From: Opitutaceae bacterium | Lineage (GTDB): Bacteria; Verrucomicrobiota; Verrucomicrobiia; Opitutales; Opitutaceae | Length of the DNA: 51,169 nt | Assembly: GCA_005792355.1 (NCBI GenBank) | Contig: SXSC01000305.1 | Span: 1-51,169, forward strand | Direction of reading: 5' to 3' | Program-made: the position numbers and the translations under genes | Part shown: positions 9,910-18,500 of the stretch, piece after piece | How positions within the stretch are numbered: position 1 is the first letter of the stretch | How the letters are laid out: each line of letters begins with the position of its first letter | The notes under the pieces: generated by a model | What the model was told of the DNA's origin: nothing | Databases searched by the model: none | The model's input: the letters and a program-made list of their open reading frames with translations, nothing else

Positions 9910-9950
9910 AGATGCGCGTCGGCCGACGGCGACGATTCCCGGCGGCACGC

Positions 9951-9974
9951 CGAAACGGGAGCATCGCCGTTTCG
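9951..9974. terminator. Hairpin between convergent genes
   Basis: CGAAACGG and CCGTTTCG form a perfect 8-bp stem with an 8-nt loop, in the 93 bp between the sulfatase stop and the stop of the opposing gene. No U-tract follows, so it may be a bidirectional stop or protective hairpin rather than a classical intrinsic terminator. Confidence 0.45.
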
Positions 9975-10002
9975 CAATGGTTCCGATTTCGGGCACGCGA
10001 AA

Positions 10003-10659
10003 TCAGTTCGGGCAGGAACCTGCCGCGGGTTTGATGCGGCGTCTGCCCGGACGTTTCGAGCCCAATCGTTTGCACGCATACGTGAGCCTGGCCTGCTCGC
10101 CTGCGGTCAGGCCGTCTCGCACCGCCGTGAGCGCTTTGACGACAGTCCGGTGATCGTTTCGATAAGAAGCCTCCATCGCTGCAAATGCCAGACGCCGGTG
10201 ATCGGATTCAACTTGCTCCATTTCCAACTGGGTTTGCCACGCCGACGCAGGAGCAGTGTAAGCCGGAAGCCAACGGAAACGACCGTCCTCGCCCTTCGCC
10301 GCGCCCAAGACTCCCAACTGCTTGATGACGTCTTGCTGCTGGAGGTTATGATAATCCGCCAGATCCTTGAGCAAGATTCCGTCGGCGCCGGCCTTTTCAA
10401 GGCTCCGCTCCACGTCGCGGCGCATCTGGAATCGGTTCCACTCAGCATCGGTGATCCCGAAGGCCGCGAGCTTTTCATCAATGGTTTCTGCAAGGTCCCG
10501 ATAAGTGTCGAATGCGCCGTACCAAATAACGTCAGTCAGTTCCCGCATCGCCTCCTCTCGCTCCTCGAGGCTCGATTTGCGCAGGTATTGTGTCGCCGAA
10601 GACAAGTATTGCAGGAGCCTCCCGCTCCACCTTGTGAGACGTGCCCAGAAGTTTTTCAT
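10003..10659 (-). CDS. Hypothetical protein with a possible winged-helix segment
   Basis: A 218-residue protein of no family I recognise. It starts MKNFWARLTRWSGRLLQYL, is rich in charged helices (SSLEEREEAMRELTDVIW) and ends in a basic tail (KRLGSKRPGRRRIK). Residues around 105-150, including GILLKDLADYHNLQQQDVI and then GEDGRFRWL, resemble a winged-helix pattern of helix, helix, wing, which is only suggestive. The frame extends upstream to 10878, but the ATG at 10659 is the first start with credible protein character. It is divergent from the EEP-fold gene with a 184-bp gap. Confidence 0.65.
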   Translation of the reverse strand: MKNFWARLTRWSGRLLQYLSSATQYLRKSSLEEREEAMRELTDVIWYGAFDTYRDLAETIDEKLAAFGITDAEWNRFQMRRDVERSLEKAGADGILLKDLADYHNLQQQDVIKQLGVLGAAKGEDGRFRWLPAYTAPASAWQTQLEMEQVESDHRRLAFAAMEASYRNDHRTVVKALTAVRDGLTAGEQARLTYACKRLGSKRPGRRRIKPAAGSCPN

Positions 10660-10843
10660 ACCCGGTTGTTCTGTCACACCACGGACCGCGATCGGCCCTT
10701 GATGGCAAACTGGATGCTTTGGGTGGAATGTCCTTCGGGGCAAGTTCGCACAGCTCGCGCATCTGGGTTGCGCTGGATTCGGTGATGATGTGTATGGGTG
10801 ATGCGAATCGCCTCGTTGGTTCCTTCCTGCGAGGGAGTCCGCC

Positions 10844-11656
10844 GTGATTGCATCCACCGAATTGAGACTGAGGGTCATGACCTACAACGTTCTCGCCGAC
10901 GCCTATGGCGCCGGTCATCCGGAATATTTTCCGCTGACAGCGTCGGGGGACCTGGCGGCCAAGAACCGCTATCCGCGTCTTGCGGATCGGATCCGCGCGG
11001 CGGATGCCGACATCATCTGCCTGCAGGAGGTCGATGCCCAACTGCACCGACTGATCTTGGAACGTCTCCGCGAATTCGGCTATGTCGACAGCTGCTGGGC
11101 CCAACGACCTGGTGGCAAACCCGATGGCGTGGCGATGTTCGTCCGGGGAGCCAACTCCGCTGCCTGGTCGGCATTTCCGCTCAACGATCCGCCCAATGCC
11201 ACCAGACCGGCGCGCCGCGTTGCCATAATCTACGATGGTCGATTCGGCGGCGACCGGGTGCGTATCGTCAACGTCCATTTCGAGTGGGATCCCGCGGACC
11301 GTCCGATCACCCAGCGTTATGGCATGACCGCAATGCAAGATCTTCTTGGGCGGCTGCGGGAACAGGGCGACCTGCCGACTATCGTTTGCGGCGATTTCAA
11401 TGCGACACCGACCGAGGCGCTACCGCTCGCCTTGCTGTCGTTTGGTTTTGTCGACTGCCATGCCGGGGCCACTTGCTTCACCTGCACCGCCAATGGCCGA
11501 CCGGCGAAAATCGATTATATCATGACGACGCCCGAGTGGCGCGTACGCGAGGCCGGTGCCGTGGAAACCCCGGGTCCGGAGACGGAACTCCCGTCGCCGG
11601 CCGAGCCCAGCGACCACCTTCCGCTCACGGTGGACATCAGCTTGCGGCCGGCCTGA
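10844..11656 (+). CDS. Endonuclease/exonuclease/phosphatase (EEP) family hydrolase
   Basis: A 270-residue single-domain protein of the DNase I/sphingomyelinase/Ccr4 superfamily, metal-dependent phosphodiester or phosphomonoester hydrolases. Diagnostic motifs are MTYNVLADAYG, ICLQEVD (metal ligand Glu), NVHFEW, CGDFNATPTE and SDHLPL (catalytic Asp-His). It most resembles the Ccr4/nocturnin-like branch in its NVLAD start. The start is GTG at 10844, with GAGGGAG about 10 bp upstream. No signal peptide is visible, so it is probably cytoplasmic. The substrate (nucleic acid, nucleotide or phospholipid) cannot be assigned. Confidence 0.85.
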   Translation: MIASTELRLRVMTYNVLADAYGAGHPEYFPLTASGDLAAKNRYPRLADRIRAADADIICLQEVDAQLHRLILERLREFGYVDSCWAQRPGGKPDGVAMFVRGANSAAWSAFPLNDPPNATRPARRVAIIYDGRFGGDRVRIVNVHFEWDPADRPITQRYGMTAMQDLLGRLREQGDLPTIVCGDFNATPTEALPLALLSFGFVDCHAGATCFTCTANGRPAKIDYIMTTPEWRVREAGAVETPGPETELPSPAEPSDHLPLTVDISLRPA

Positions 11657-11663
11657 TCGGGAA

Positions 11664-11701
11664 CGTACCCGCGTAGCATGACAATCCGGTACGCGTTTTT
11701 T
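11664..11701 (+). terminator. Intrinsic terminator after the EEP gene
   Basis: Just after the EEP stop, CGTACC pairs with GGTACG, with a second complementary pair CGCGT/ACGCG inside the same arms, followed by a run of six T. This is the clearest rho-independent terminator in the window. Confidence 0.65.
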
Positions 11702-11804
11702 CGGTCATGAGCCGGGGCGGGACCAATGGAGTCACGTCCGCCGACGAGACGTGAATTGGTCAGCCGGCGCAGAGACCGTCGAAGACCTGATCAAAATGAA
11801 GGCC

Positions 11805-13316
11805 TCAGCGGATTTGTCCTTTTTCGCGCACTTGCGCGAGAAGCGCCTGCAATTCGGCGACCTTGGCGGGCTGCTCCGCGTGGAGATTGTGACGCTGCGC
11901 GAGGTCCCGGCTCAGATCGTAAAGTTCACCCGGCTGTTGGTGGGCGGCGTAACCATTGGCGGGATCAAACCACGCGGGGACCTTGCTGATGGCGCCGGTC
12001 TTGGTGGCGACGAAGAGCCATTGATCGTGGCGAAGAGCGTAGCCGTTGGCGTTCGTATTGTGGACGATGGTGCGGCGCGGGCTCGCGGTGGCGGGTGATT
12101 TCCAGACCGGCAGGAGATTGTGGCTGTCGTGAGCCGTGTCGGCCGGGAGGGTGTGACCGATGACGGCGGCGAGCGTGGCCATGAGATCGATCTGGCTGAG
12201 GAGTGCATCGGTCACGGTGCCCTTGCTCACGACGCCGGGCCAGCGCACGATGAAAGGCACGCGATGGCCGCCCTCCCAGAGATCGCGTTTCACGCCCCGG
12301 AGCGGACCGGCGCTGCGGTGCGAGAAATTCTGGATGCGCGGGTAGGCGTAGTGCTCGGGGCCGTTGTCGGCGGAGAAGATGACGATCGTGTTTTCCGCGA
12401 AGCCGTTGGCGGCGAGCGCGTCGAGCACGCGGCCGACGGTGGCGTCGGTTTGCTCGACGAAATCGCCGTAGCCGCCGGCCTTCGACTTGCCGGCAAACTC
12501 GGGTGACGGCACGATCGGGGCGTGCGGTGACGTAAACGGGAAATAGAGGAAGAACGGATCCTTCCGGCCCTGTTGCTCCTCAATCCAGGAGATCGCGCGG
12601 GCGGTGAGTTTCGGCATGACGGCATGGAAATCCCAGCCGGCGGTCATCGGTCCGGGCCGCGCCTCCCAGTTGCCCTCGGCGGTCTGCGGCGTGATCGTGA
12701 GTGGCACGGACGGAACGGTGATCACGCGGTCATTTTCGAACCAGGCGTAGGGAGGGAAATTGGGCACGTCGTCGCCGAAGTAATAGTCGAAGCCATGTTC
12801 GCGCGGGCCACCGGGAATCGGGCGCGTCCAGTCGAAATCCGCGGGGGCGTATCCGGTCTTCGGATCGGGTTTGGCGCCGGGGCGCTTGATAGCGTCCCAG
12901 TTCCAACCCAGATGCCATTTGCCGATGCACGCGGTGCGATAGCCTTTTTCCTTCAGCAGTTCGGGCAGGGTGAGTTCGGCGGCGGCGAAGACGGAGGGGC
13001 CGAAGCTGTTGACGATACCGTGAAACTTCCGCCAGTGAAAACGGCCGGTGAGCATCGCGTAGCGGCTTGGGGTGCAGACACCGGAGGAACTGTGGGCGTC
13101 GGTGAAGCGCAGGCCGTCGCGGGCGAGCTGGTCGAGGTGGGGCGTGCGGATCTTCGAATCGGGATTCTGGATCGCAAGATCGCCGTAGCCCATGTCGTCG
13201 GCGTAGAGGATGACGATGTTCGGTTTCGACAGGCTCACCGCAGGCGGGCGGTCGGCGGCGAGGGCGGACGTGGCGAGGGTCAGGGCGAAGGCGAGGAGGT
13301 GAAGCCGGGAACTCAT
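11805..13316 (-). CDS. Secreted formylglycine-dependent sulfatase 2
   Basis: A 503-residue arylsulfatase-family enzyme. The signal peptide MSSRLHLLAFALTLATSALA is followed by KPNIVILYADDMGYGD, the formylglycine site C81-T-P-S-R and GKWHLGW. The segment EHGFDYYFGDDVPNFPPYAW is typical of arylsulfatase A/B-like members acting on sulfated glycans. The frame is open to 13427, but the ATG at 13316 gives the signal peptide and is preferred. It is convergent with the EEP gene and preceded by a 644-bp repeat-rich gap. Confidence 0.92.
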   Translation of the reverse strand: MSSRLHLLAFALTLATSALAADRPPAVSLSKPNIVILYADDMGYGDLAIQNPDSKIRTPHLDQLARDGLRFTDAHSSSGVCTPSRYAMLTGRFHWRKFHGIVNSFGPSVFAAAELTLPELLKEKGYRTACIGKWHLGWNWDAIKRPGAKPDPKTGYAPADFDWTRPIPGGPREHGFDYYFGDDVPNFPPYAWFENDRVITVPSVPLTITPQTAEGNWEARPGPMTAGWDFHAVMPKLTARAISWIEEQQGRKDPFFLYFPFTSPHAPIVPSPEFAGKSKAGGYGDFVEQTDATVGRVLDALAANGFAENTIVIFSADNGPEHYAYPRIQNFSHRSAGPLRGVKRDLWEGGHRVPFIVRWPGVVSKGTVTDALLSQIDLMATLAAVIGHTLPADTAHDSHNLLPVWKSPATASPRRTIVHNTNANGYALRHDQWLFVATKTGAISKVPAWFDPANGYAAHQQPGELYDLSRDLAQRHNLHAEQPAKVAELQALLAQVREKGQIR

Positions 13317-13427
13317 GGCGAAGGAAAGGGAGCGGTCTGAGGGAGCCGGGAAATCGTGTGAGGTGCCAGTGGAATCGAGGCGAGGGTGCGGGGCGTTGTT
13401 TTCGGTCGGTGTAGGGATACAGGTCAT

Positions 13428-13499
13428 CCCACAGATTCAGAAAGGCCACAGATGCTGAGTCAGAAGGCCGACCATCTGTGGTCTTTCTGAATCTGCGGG
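13428..13499. repeat. 27-bp inverted repeat upstream of sulfatase 2
   Basis: Arms 13428-13454 and 13473-13499 (CCACAGATTCAG...CACAGATG and its complement) match at 25 of 27 positions, with an 18-nt loop. The two mismatches can pair as G-U in RNA. It lies about 110-185 bp before the sulfatase start. It looks like one of the dispersed CACAGAT-type intergenic repeats rather than a terminator, as no gene ends here. Confidence 0.75.
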
Positions 13500-13571
13500 A
13501 GGCCAAAACCAAAAACCTCCAACCCCCGATCCACTGGGTCGGCGTCCAGGGATTCCACCCGGCCAATTTTT

Positions 13572-13850
13572 GAGGAACTTTGAAAGGGACAGGCTATTGG
13601 GAACGGCTCAGCCCGCGGTGGCAGGCATGAATTGGACCGATCAAGTAGGGCCGGCGCTTGCCGCCGAGCCGTCGCGCGGCGCGTGTGGAAACCGGAGGCG
13701 GCACGCCGACAAGCCGGTTCGACAGGCTCACGGCCTGCTCGAACTAGCGATTAGGCCCTGAGCCCCTCGACTCCGCTCGGGGCCTGAGCTTGTCGAAACG
13801 GCTGGTCGAAGGGCGGCGGCCCTACGGCGAGCGGCACGCCGGCCCTACGG
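13572..13850. repeat. Direct repeat A, left flank of the SIR2-TIR/STAND region
   Basis: About 279 bp of REP-like sequence that recurs in the same orientation at 20634-20880. Shared landmarks in order are GAGGA...TTGAAAGGGAC, TAGGGCCGGCGCTTGCCGCC, CCGGTTCGACAGGCTCA, GCGATTAGGCCCTGAG (ACGATTAG in B), CTTGTCGAA and GGCGGCGGCCCTACGG. Copy A carries an extra segment of about 20-30 bp around CCCCTCGACTCCGCTCGG. Internal inverted motifs (TTCGACAGGCTCA and TGAGCTTGTCGAA) make it palindromic. It is noncoding. Confidence 0.8.
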
Positions 13851-13891
13851 CCCGCCGATGCCCGTCAAACTCGCGTGTTCGGCCGAAACTT

Positions 13892-13924
13892 GAACGTTGA
13901 TCGTTAATCGTTGTGCGTTGAATG
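13892..13924 (+). repeat. Heptamer array 1 (consensus GTTGAnC)
   Basis: Tandem 7-bp units GTTGATC, GTTAATC, GTTGTGC, GTTGAAT lie directly before the SIR2-TIR gene. The last unit contains an in-frame ATG (13922) that could be an alternative start of that gene. Confidence 0.7.
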
Positions 13925-13960
13925 TTTTACCTCAGCTTCAGCCTCTCCCACTTCGCCCCG

Positions 13961-15394
13961 ATGCCGTCCCTCACCGCCGAATCTCCCGTCTCCGCCGTCG
14001 CCGCCTTCGACGACGACGCGTGGGAGGACCTGCTCAACTACATCGAGGAAAAGCGCGTCATTCCCATCGTGGGCCCCGAACTCACCGTCGTGCAGACCGA
14101 CGCCGGCCCGGAAAATCTCTACACGTGGCTCGCGCGGGCACTGGCAGCGCGCCTCGGCATGTCCCCCGCGGGCCGGAACGGCTCTCTCACGCTCAACGAC
14201 GTGATCGTGCGCCACCTCGCGAACCGCGGCCGGCGCGAGGACCTTTACACTCGCATCCGGACGATCATGCGCGAGGCGACCTTCGCGCCTTCGCCCGCCC
14301 TGCTAAAGCTCGCCGAGATCACCGACTTCGATCTCTACGTCAGCACCACGTTCGACTCGCTGCTCGAGGACGCGATCAATCGCGTGCGCTTCAGCGGCGC
14401 GAAAAGCACCGACGTCGCCGCCTACACGCCGAGCGAGCTCGTGGACCTGCCCTCCGTGCGCTCCGCCCTGCAACGGCCGCTCGTTTACCATTTGATGGGC
14501 CGGCTCTCCGCCTCGCCGACCTATGTGATTTCCGATGAGGACGTGCTGGAGTTCGTCTGCGCGCTGCAGACGGCGCACTATATGCCGGAGCGGCTGTTCG
14601 CCGAACTCGAGCGCAACCATCTGCTGATGCTTGGCGGCGGTTTTTCCGACTGGCTGACGCGTCTCTTCCTCCGCCTGGCCAAACGCCGGCGGCTGTCCGA
14701 TCCCCGCGACTCCGGCGAAGTGCTCGCCGACTCGCATGCGTTTCAGGAACCCGGTCTGGTGTTTTTCCTGCAGCAGGTGAGCAGCCGCACCCGGTTGTTC
14801 AGCGGCGGTGCCGCGGCCTTTGTGGACGAATTGCACCGCCGCTGGATGGCGCGGCGCGGGCCGGTCTCAGTCGCAGTCCCAGCCGCAACGGCTGCGACTA
14901 GTCCGGCTGGCGCCGGGGTGGGGCTCTTTCGAAAGCCTGATCGGGAGATGTCAGATCATGCCGTGTTTATCAGCTACGCACGCGAGGATTTGGCGGCGGT
15001 GCAGCAATTGAAAGCGGGGCTCGACGCCGCGGGAATCAAGGCTTGGTTCGACATGGACCGCTTGGAGAGCGGCGACGATTTTGCCCGCAAGATCCGCGGC
15101 AACGTCGCGCGCTGCGGGTATTTTATTCCGGTGGTTTCCGCGACGACGCAGCGACGCGTCGAAGGCTGGTTCCGCCGCGAGTGGAACTGGGCGGTGGACC
15201 GCACCGAGGGCATGCTGGCCGGGGCGCGTTTTATTTTACCCGTGTGCATCGACGACCTGCCGGAAAAAGGCGCGCACGTGCCCGAAGCGTTTCTGCGCGC
15301 GCATTGGACGCGGCTGCCGGGGGGAGTTGTTACACCCGAGGTGGCGGGCCGGTTGAAGGAACTGCTGGGGACGCGCGCAGAAACGAACGCTTAA
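13961..15394 (+). CDS. SIR2-like / TIR two-domain protein, candidate immune effector
   Basis: A 477-residue protein. Residues 20-300 look like a SIR2-like fold: VIPIVGPEL (34-41) in the nucleotide-loop position, STTFDSLLEDA around 128-138 and VYHLMG around 175-180 followed by YVISDEDVLEF. The usual SIR2 Asn (as in TQNID/TTNYD) is Thr130 here and GAG is GPE, so NAD hydrolysis by this half is doubtful. Residues 330-465 are a TIR domain: VFISYAREDLAAVQQL, then WFDMDRLESGDDF, where Glu369 matches the catalytic Glu of NAD-cleaving TIRs. The linker (300-328) is encoded by a palindrome. An in-frame ATG at 13922 would add 13 residues. The nSTAND gene follows 142 bp downstream. The defence role is inference from the domains and partner. 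Confidence 0.8.
   Translation: MPSLTAESPVSAVAAFDDDAWEDLLNYIEEKRVIPIVGPELTVVQTDAGPENLYTWLARALAARLGMSPAGRNGSLTLNDVIVRHLANRGRREDLYTRIRTIMREATFAPSPALLKLAEITDFDLYVSTTFDSLLEDAINRVRFSGAKSTDVAAYTPSELVDLPSVRSALQRPLVYHLMGRLSASPTYVISDEDVLEFVCALQTAHYMPERLFAELERNHLLMLGGGFSDWLTRLFLRLAKRRRLSDPRDSGEVLADSHAFQEPGLVFFLQQVSSRTRLFSGGAAAFVDELHRRWMARRGPVSVAVPAATAATSPAGAGVGLFRKPDREMSDHAVFISYAREDLAAVQQLKAGLDAAGIKAWFDMDRLESGDDFARKIRGNVARCGYFIPVVSATTQRRVEGWFRREWNWAVDRTEGMLAGARFILPVCIDDLPEKGAHVPEAFLRAHWTRLPGGVVTPEVAGRLKELLGTRAETNA
14869..14899. repeat. Palindrome inside the SIR2-TIR linker
   Basis: AGTCG...AGCCG-caa-CGGCT...CGACT folds into a two-part stem. It is in frame and encodes part of the Ala/Val/Pro-rich linker between the two domains. 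It looks like an inserted REP-type unit and marks where two once-separate domains may have been joined. Confidence 0.55.
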
Positions 15395-15410
15395 CGCTCA
15401 ACGCTCAAGT
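15386..15410 (-). repeat. Heptamer array 2 (inverted), spans the SIR2-TIR stop
   Basis: Units AACGCTTAACGCTCAACGC are the reverse complement of the GTTGAGC heptamer. The TAA stop of the SIR2-TIR gene (15392-15394) lies within it. Confidence 0.65.
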
Positions 15411-15445
15411 GATGAAAACCCTTTCAGACGCTTCGAATCTTGGGG

Positions 15446-15513
15446 GCGGCGTGCCCTCACGCCGCAGGATGCGACGGAGTTCGTTTCGAAAGCGCGGGGT
15501 GGGGGCACCCCGC
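15446..15513. repeat. Two consecutive perfect hairpins between SIR2-TIR and nSTAND genes
   Basis: GCGGCGTG-ccct-CACGCCGC (15446-15465) and GCGGGGTG-gggg-CACCCCGC (15494-15513) each have an 8-bp stem and 4-nt loop. They look like a REP doublet; they could also attenuate transcription between the two genes. Confidence 0.65.
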
Positions 15514-15523
15514 CTCCATTTCC

Positions 15524-15528
15524 GGAGG
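15524..15528 (+). promoter_or_regulatory. Ribosome binding site supporting a TTG start
   Basis: GGAGG lies 8 nt before TTG 15537. It favours this rare start codon for the nSTAND gene over later candidates, such as the in-frame TTG at 15558, and means the first 13 residues are encoded by heptamer array 3. Confidence 0.5.
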
Positions 15529-15535
15529 ATCGTCA

Positions 15536-15575
15536 CTTGAGCGTTGAGCGTTCAGCGTTGAACGTTGAGCGTTCC
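15536..15575 (+). repeat. Heptamer array 3, overlaps the nSTAND start
   Basis: Five or six units (GTTGAGC, GTTCAGC, GTTGAAC, GTTGAGC, GTTCC) in direct orientation. Translated in the nSTAND frame they read LSVERSALNVERS, so repeat DNA appears to have been captured as coding sequence. Confidence 0.7.
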
Positions 15576-18500
15576 GGCGCAGCCGGTCCCGCCATCGACG
15601 CGGAAAATCCGTGGCCGGGGCTCGCCACGTTCACCGAGGATCAGCGCGCGTATTTTCACGGGCGGGATGAGGAAATTCTCGACCTCACCCAGCTCGCCGA
15701 GCGGCGCCCGCTCGTCGTCCTCTTCGGCCAGTCTGGTCTCGGCAAATCCTCGATTCTCCAGGCCGGCGTGTTTCCCCGGATGCGCGTGGACGGTTTCTGC
15801 CCGATCTACATCCGGCTCGATCATGGCGACGGCGCGCCGTCACCCACCGAGCAGATCAAGGAAATGGTCCGCATCGAAACCGTCAAGTGGGGCACCTGGA
15901 CCAAGCCGGGCGCCGCGAAACCGGGCGAGACGCTCTGGGAATTCTTCCACCACCGCGACGACCGGCTGATCGACCGCGATGGCCTCGGCGTCGTGCCCGT
16001 GCTCGTGTTCGATCAGTTCGAGGAGCTGTTCACGCTCGGCGCGGCGCGGGGCGAACGGCGCGATCGCGCGGTGGCGTTCATGCGCGAGCTGGCGGAGCTC
16101 GTCGAGAACCGGCCTTCCGCGCAACTTGTCGCCCGCCTCGACCAGTCATCGGAGGAGATGGAGTCGTTCGATTTCGGGCGCACCGACTACCGCGTGATCA
16201 TTTCGTTGCGGGAGGATTTTCTGCCGGATTTGGAAACGCTGAAAACGATCATGCCGGCGCTCATGCAAAAGCGCATGCGGCTCGCGCGCATGACCGGTCA
16301 GCAGGCATTGGAGGCCGTGCTCAAGCCCGGTGGCGCGCTGGTGGACGCCGAGGTCGCCCGCGCGATTGTCGAATTCGTTGCGGGCGCGCGCGGTGGCTCT
16401 GGCGAACGACTCGCCGAATTGGATGTGGAACCGGCGCTCCTCAGTGTGATCTGCCGCGAGCTCAACGAGCGCCGCCGCTCCCTCGGGCAGGCGCAGATCA
16501 CCGCCGATCTCGTCACCGGCAACCGCCGCGAGATTCTCACCGATTTCTACGACCGCAGCGTGGCCGACCTTCCCGCGCCGATGCGCGCCTTCGTCGAGGA
16601 TCGCCTGCTCACGAAGTCCGGATTCCGCGACAACCTTGCGCTCGAGACCGCGCTCGAGGAGCCCGGCGTCACGCGCCCGATCATCGACACGCTTGTCGCC
16701 CGCCGTCTCCTCCGCCTCGAGGACCGCGCCGGCATCCAGCGCGTGGAGCTGACGCACGATGTGCTCGCCGAGGTCATCCGCGCCTCGCGCGATGCGCGCC
16801 AGCAGCAGCAGGCGCTCGCCGCCGCCCGCGCCCACGAGCAGCGCGAACTCGCCCTCGCTGCCGCCCGCACGCGCCGGTTGGGCTGGCTCGTCGGTGGTCT
16901 CGCCGCCGTGGTCCTCGTGCTCTGCGCCGCCGTGTTCTACGGCCAGCATCAGCGCGGCTTGGAGTCCAAGCGCAACAGCCGGACGGACGTCGCCACCGCC
17001 TCGCGTCAGCTCGAGGAGGGCCGCACCGCCGAGGGCATCGCCCACCTGTTGCGCGCCGCCCGCCGCGACCCGCACAACCCCGCCATCGCGCCCCGCCTCG
17101 CCTCGCTCCTCACCTCGCGCAATTTCCTCCTGCCCGAGGGCGCGGCCGTTTCCCATCCCTCGCCAGTGCTGTGGACGGACTTTTCCGCCGACGGCAAAAG
17201 CGCCGGCGTGCTCTGGCAGGACGGCGCCCATGCCAGCATCGATCTCGCGACCGGCGCGGTCGAACGGGCGCAGTTGCCTTCGCCGCCCGTGGCTGGTGCT
17301 TTGGTTTTCCCGGTGCGCGGCTTTCTGGTGATTCGGTGTCTGGACGGCGTCGCTCGGGTCCTGGATCTTGGGGGGCGGATGACCCGGGAGTTTCGTTTCG
17401 CAAAAGAGCTACAGGTAAGTAGGAGGGGTCTCTCTGGGCGCGACTACCGTTCGAGCGCCTTCTTCCTTAACGTCTTCGCCGACCGGACGACGGTTCTCGC
17501 CGACGCCGCCACCGGCCGGACTCTGCCGCCATTTCCACTCGGAGATGCTCTTGTTACCGGCAATACGTCCGAAAAATGGTTCATGTGGCGCGTCGCAAGC
17601 ACGAACCCACTCCCGACCGAGGTCCACCTGCGCGACATGGCAACGGGCACCACCAAGCTTACACTGCGAGCCGCCCACGGTTTTTTGAACGTCGCGTTGA
17701 GTCCGACCGGGCAGCAGGTGGCCGTGGTGCAACGCGAGAGCGAGGACAACGCGCTCTTCCTCCGCCGCTACTCGTTGCCCGACCTCGCGCCGCTGGGCCC
17801 GGCGCAGCCTATCGAAGGCGCGGCTGTCGGAGCAATCCTGGGAATGGGTCTGTTCTACAGTCCGGACGGCCGATATGTCGTTTCGTGGGCGTCCAGCCCC
17901 GGCACCCTGAAAGTGTGGGACGCCCAAACCGGCGCACGAATCGCGCGCATCCCGGCCGCAGGACGTGCCGGGTCGAACACTCACCGGATTTCTCCCGACA
18001 GTCGGACGCTGGCCACGTTCTCCAATCTCGGCTCGCTCGACCTGTGGGATCTCAGCACCGGCACTGCGCGGGTGCCGCCCTTGAAGCACGGCGGCAACGT
18101 GCTCGACGCCTCGTTCAGCGCCGACAGCGTCACGCTGCTGACCACCGCCACCGACGGACTGGTCCGCGTGTGGGATGTGGCCAGCGGCCAGTTGCTGGCC
18201 GAGCCGACCTTGCAGCAACGCACCGCCCCGGTCGCCGCGCTTTCGCCCGACCGCACGCAGGTCACGATCGGCACGCGCGAAGGCGCCCTGTATCGTTTTC
18301 GGATCGGTCAGGGCCGGGCGAAGTCCGTGGAACTGCCGCAGAGGCAGCAGCCCATGCCGGCGCTGTTTCTGCCCGGGGTGCCCAGCCGCGTGCTCCATAT
18401 GCTTGGCGATCGCGCACTGGTGATCGACGCCGCGACGGGCCGCGAGCTCCCGGGCGGCTTCGCCTATCCCGAGCCCGTCCGCGCCAGACGACCAGGAATC

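Noticed and set aside
12573..13340. Long open frames antisense to sulfatase 2, and similar long frames opposite most genes
   Set aside because: Gly/Val/Arg-rich shadow frames typical of high-GC coding DNA, with no motifs; the opposite strand carries convincing families.
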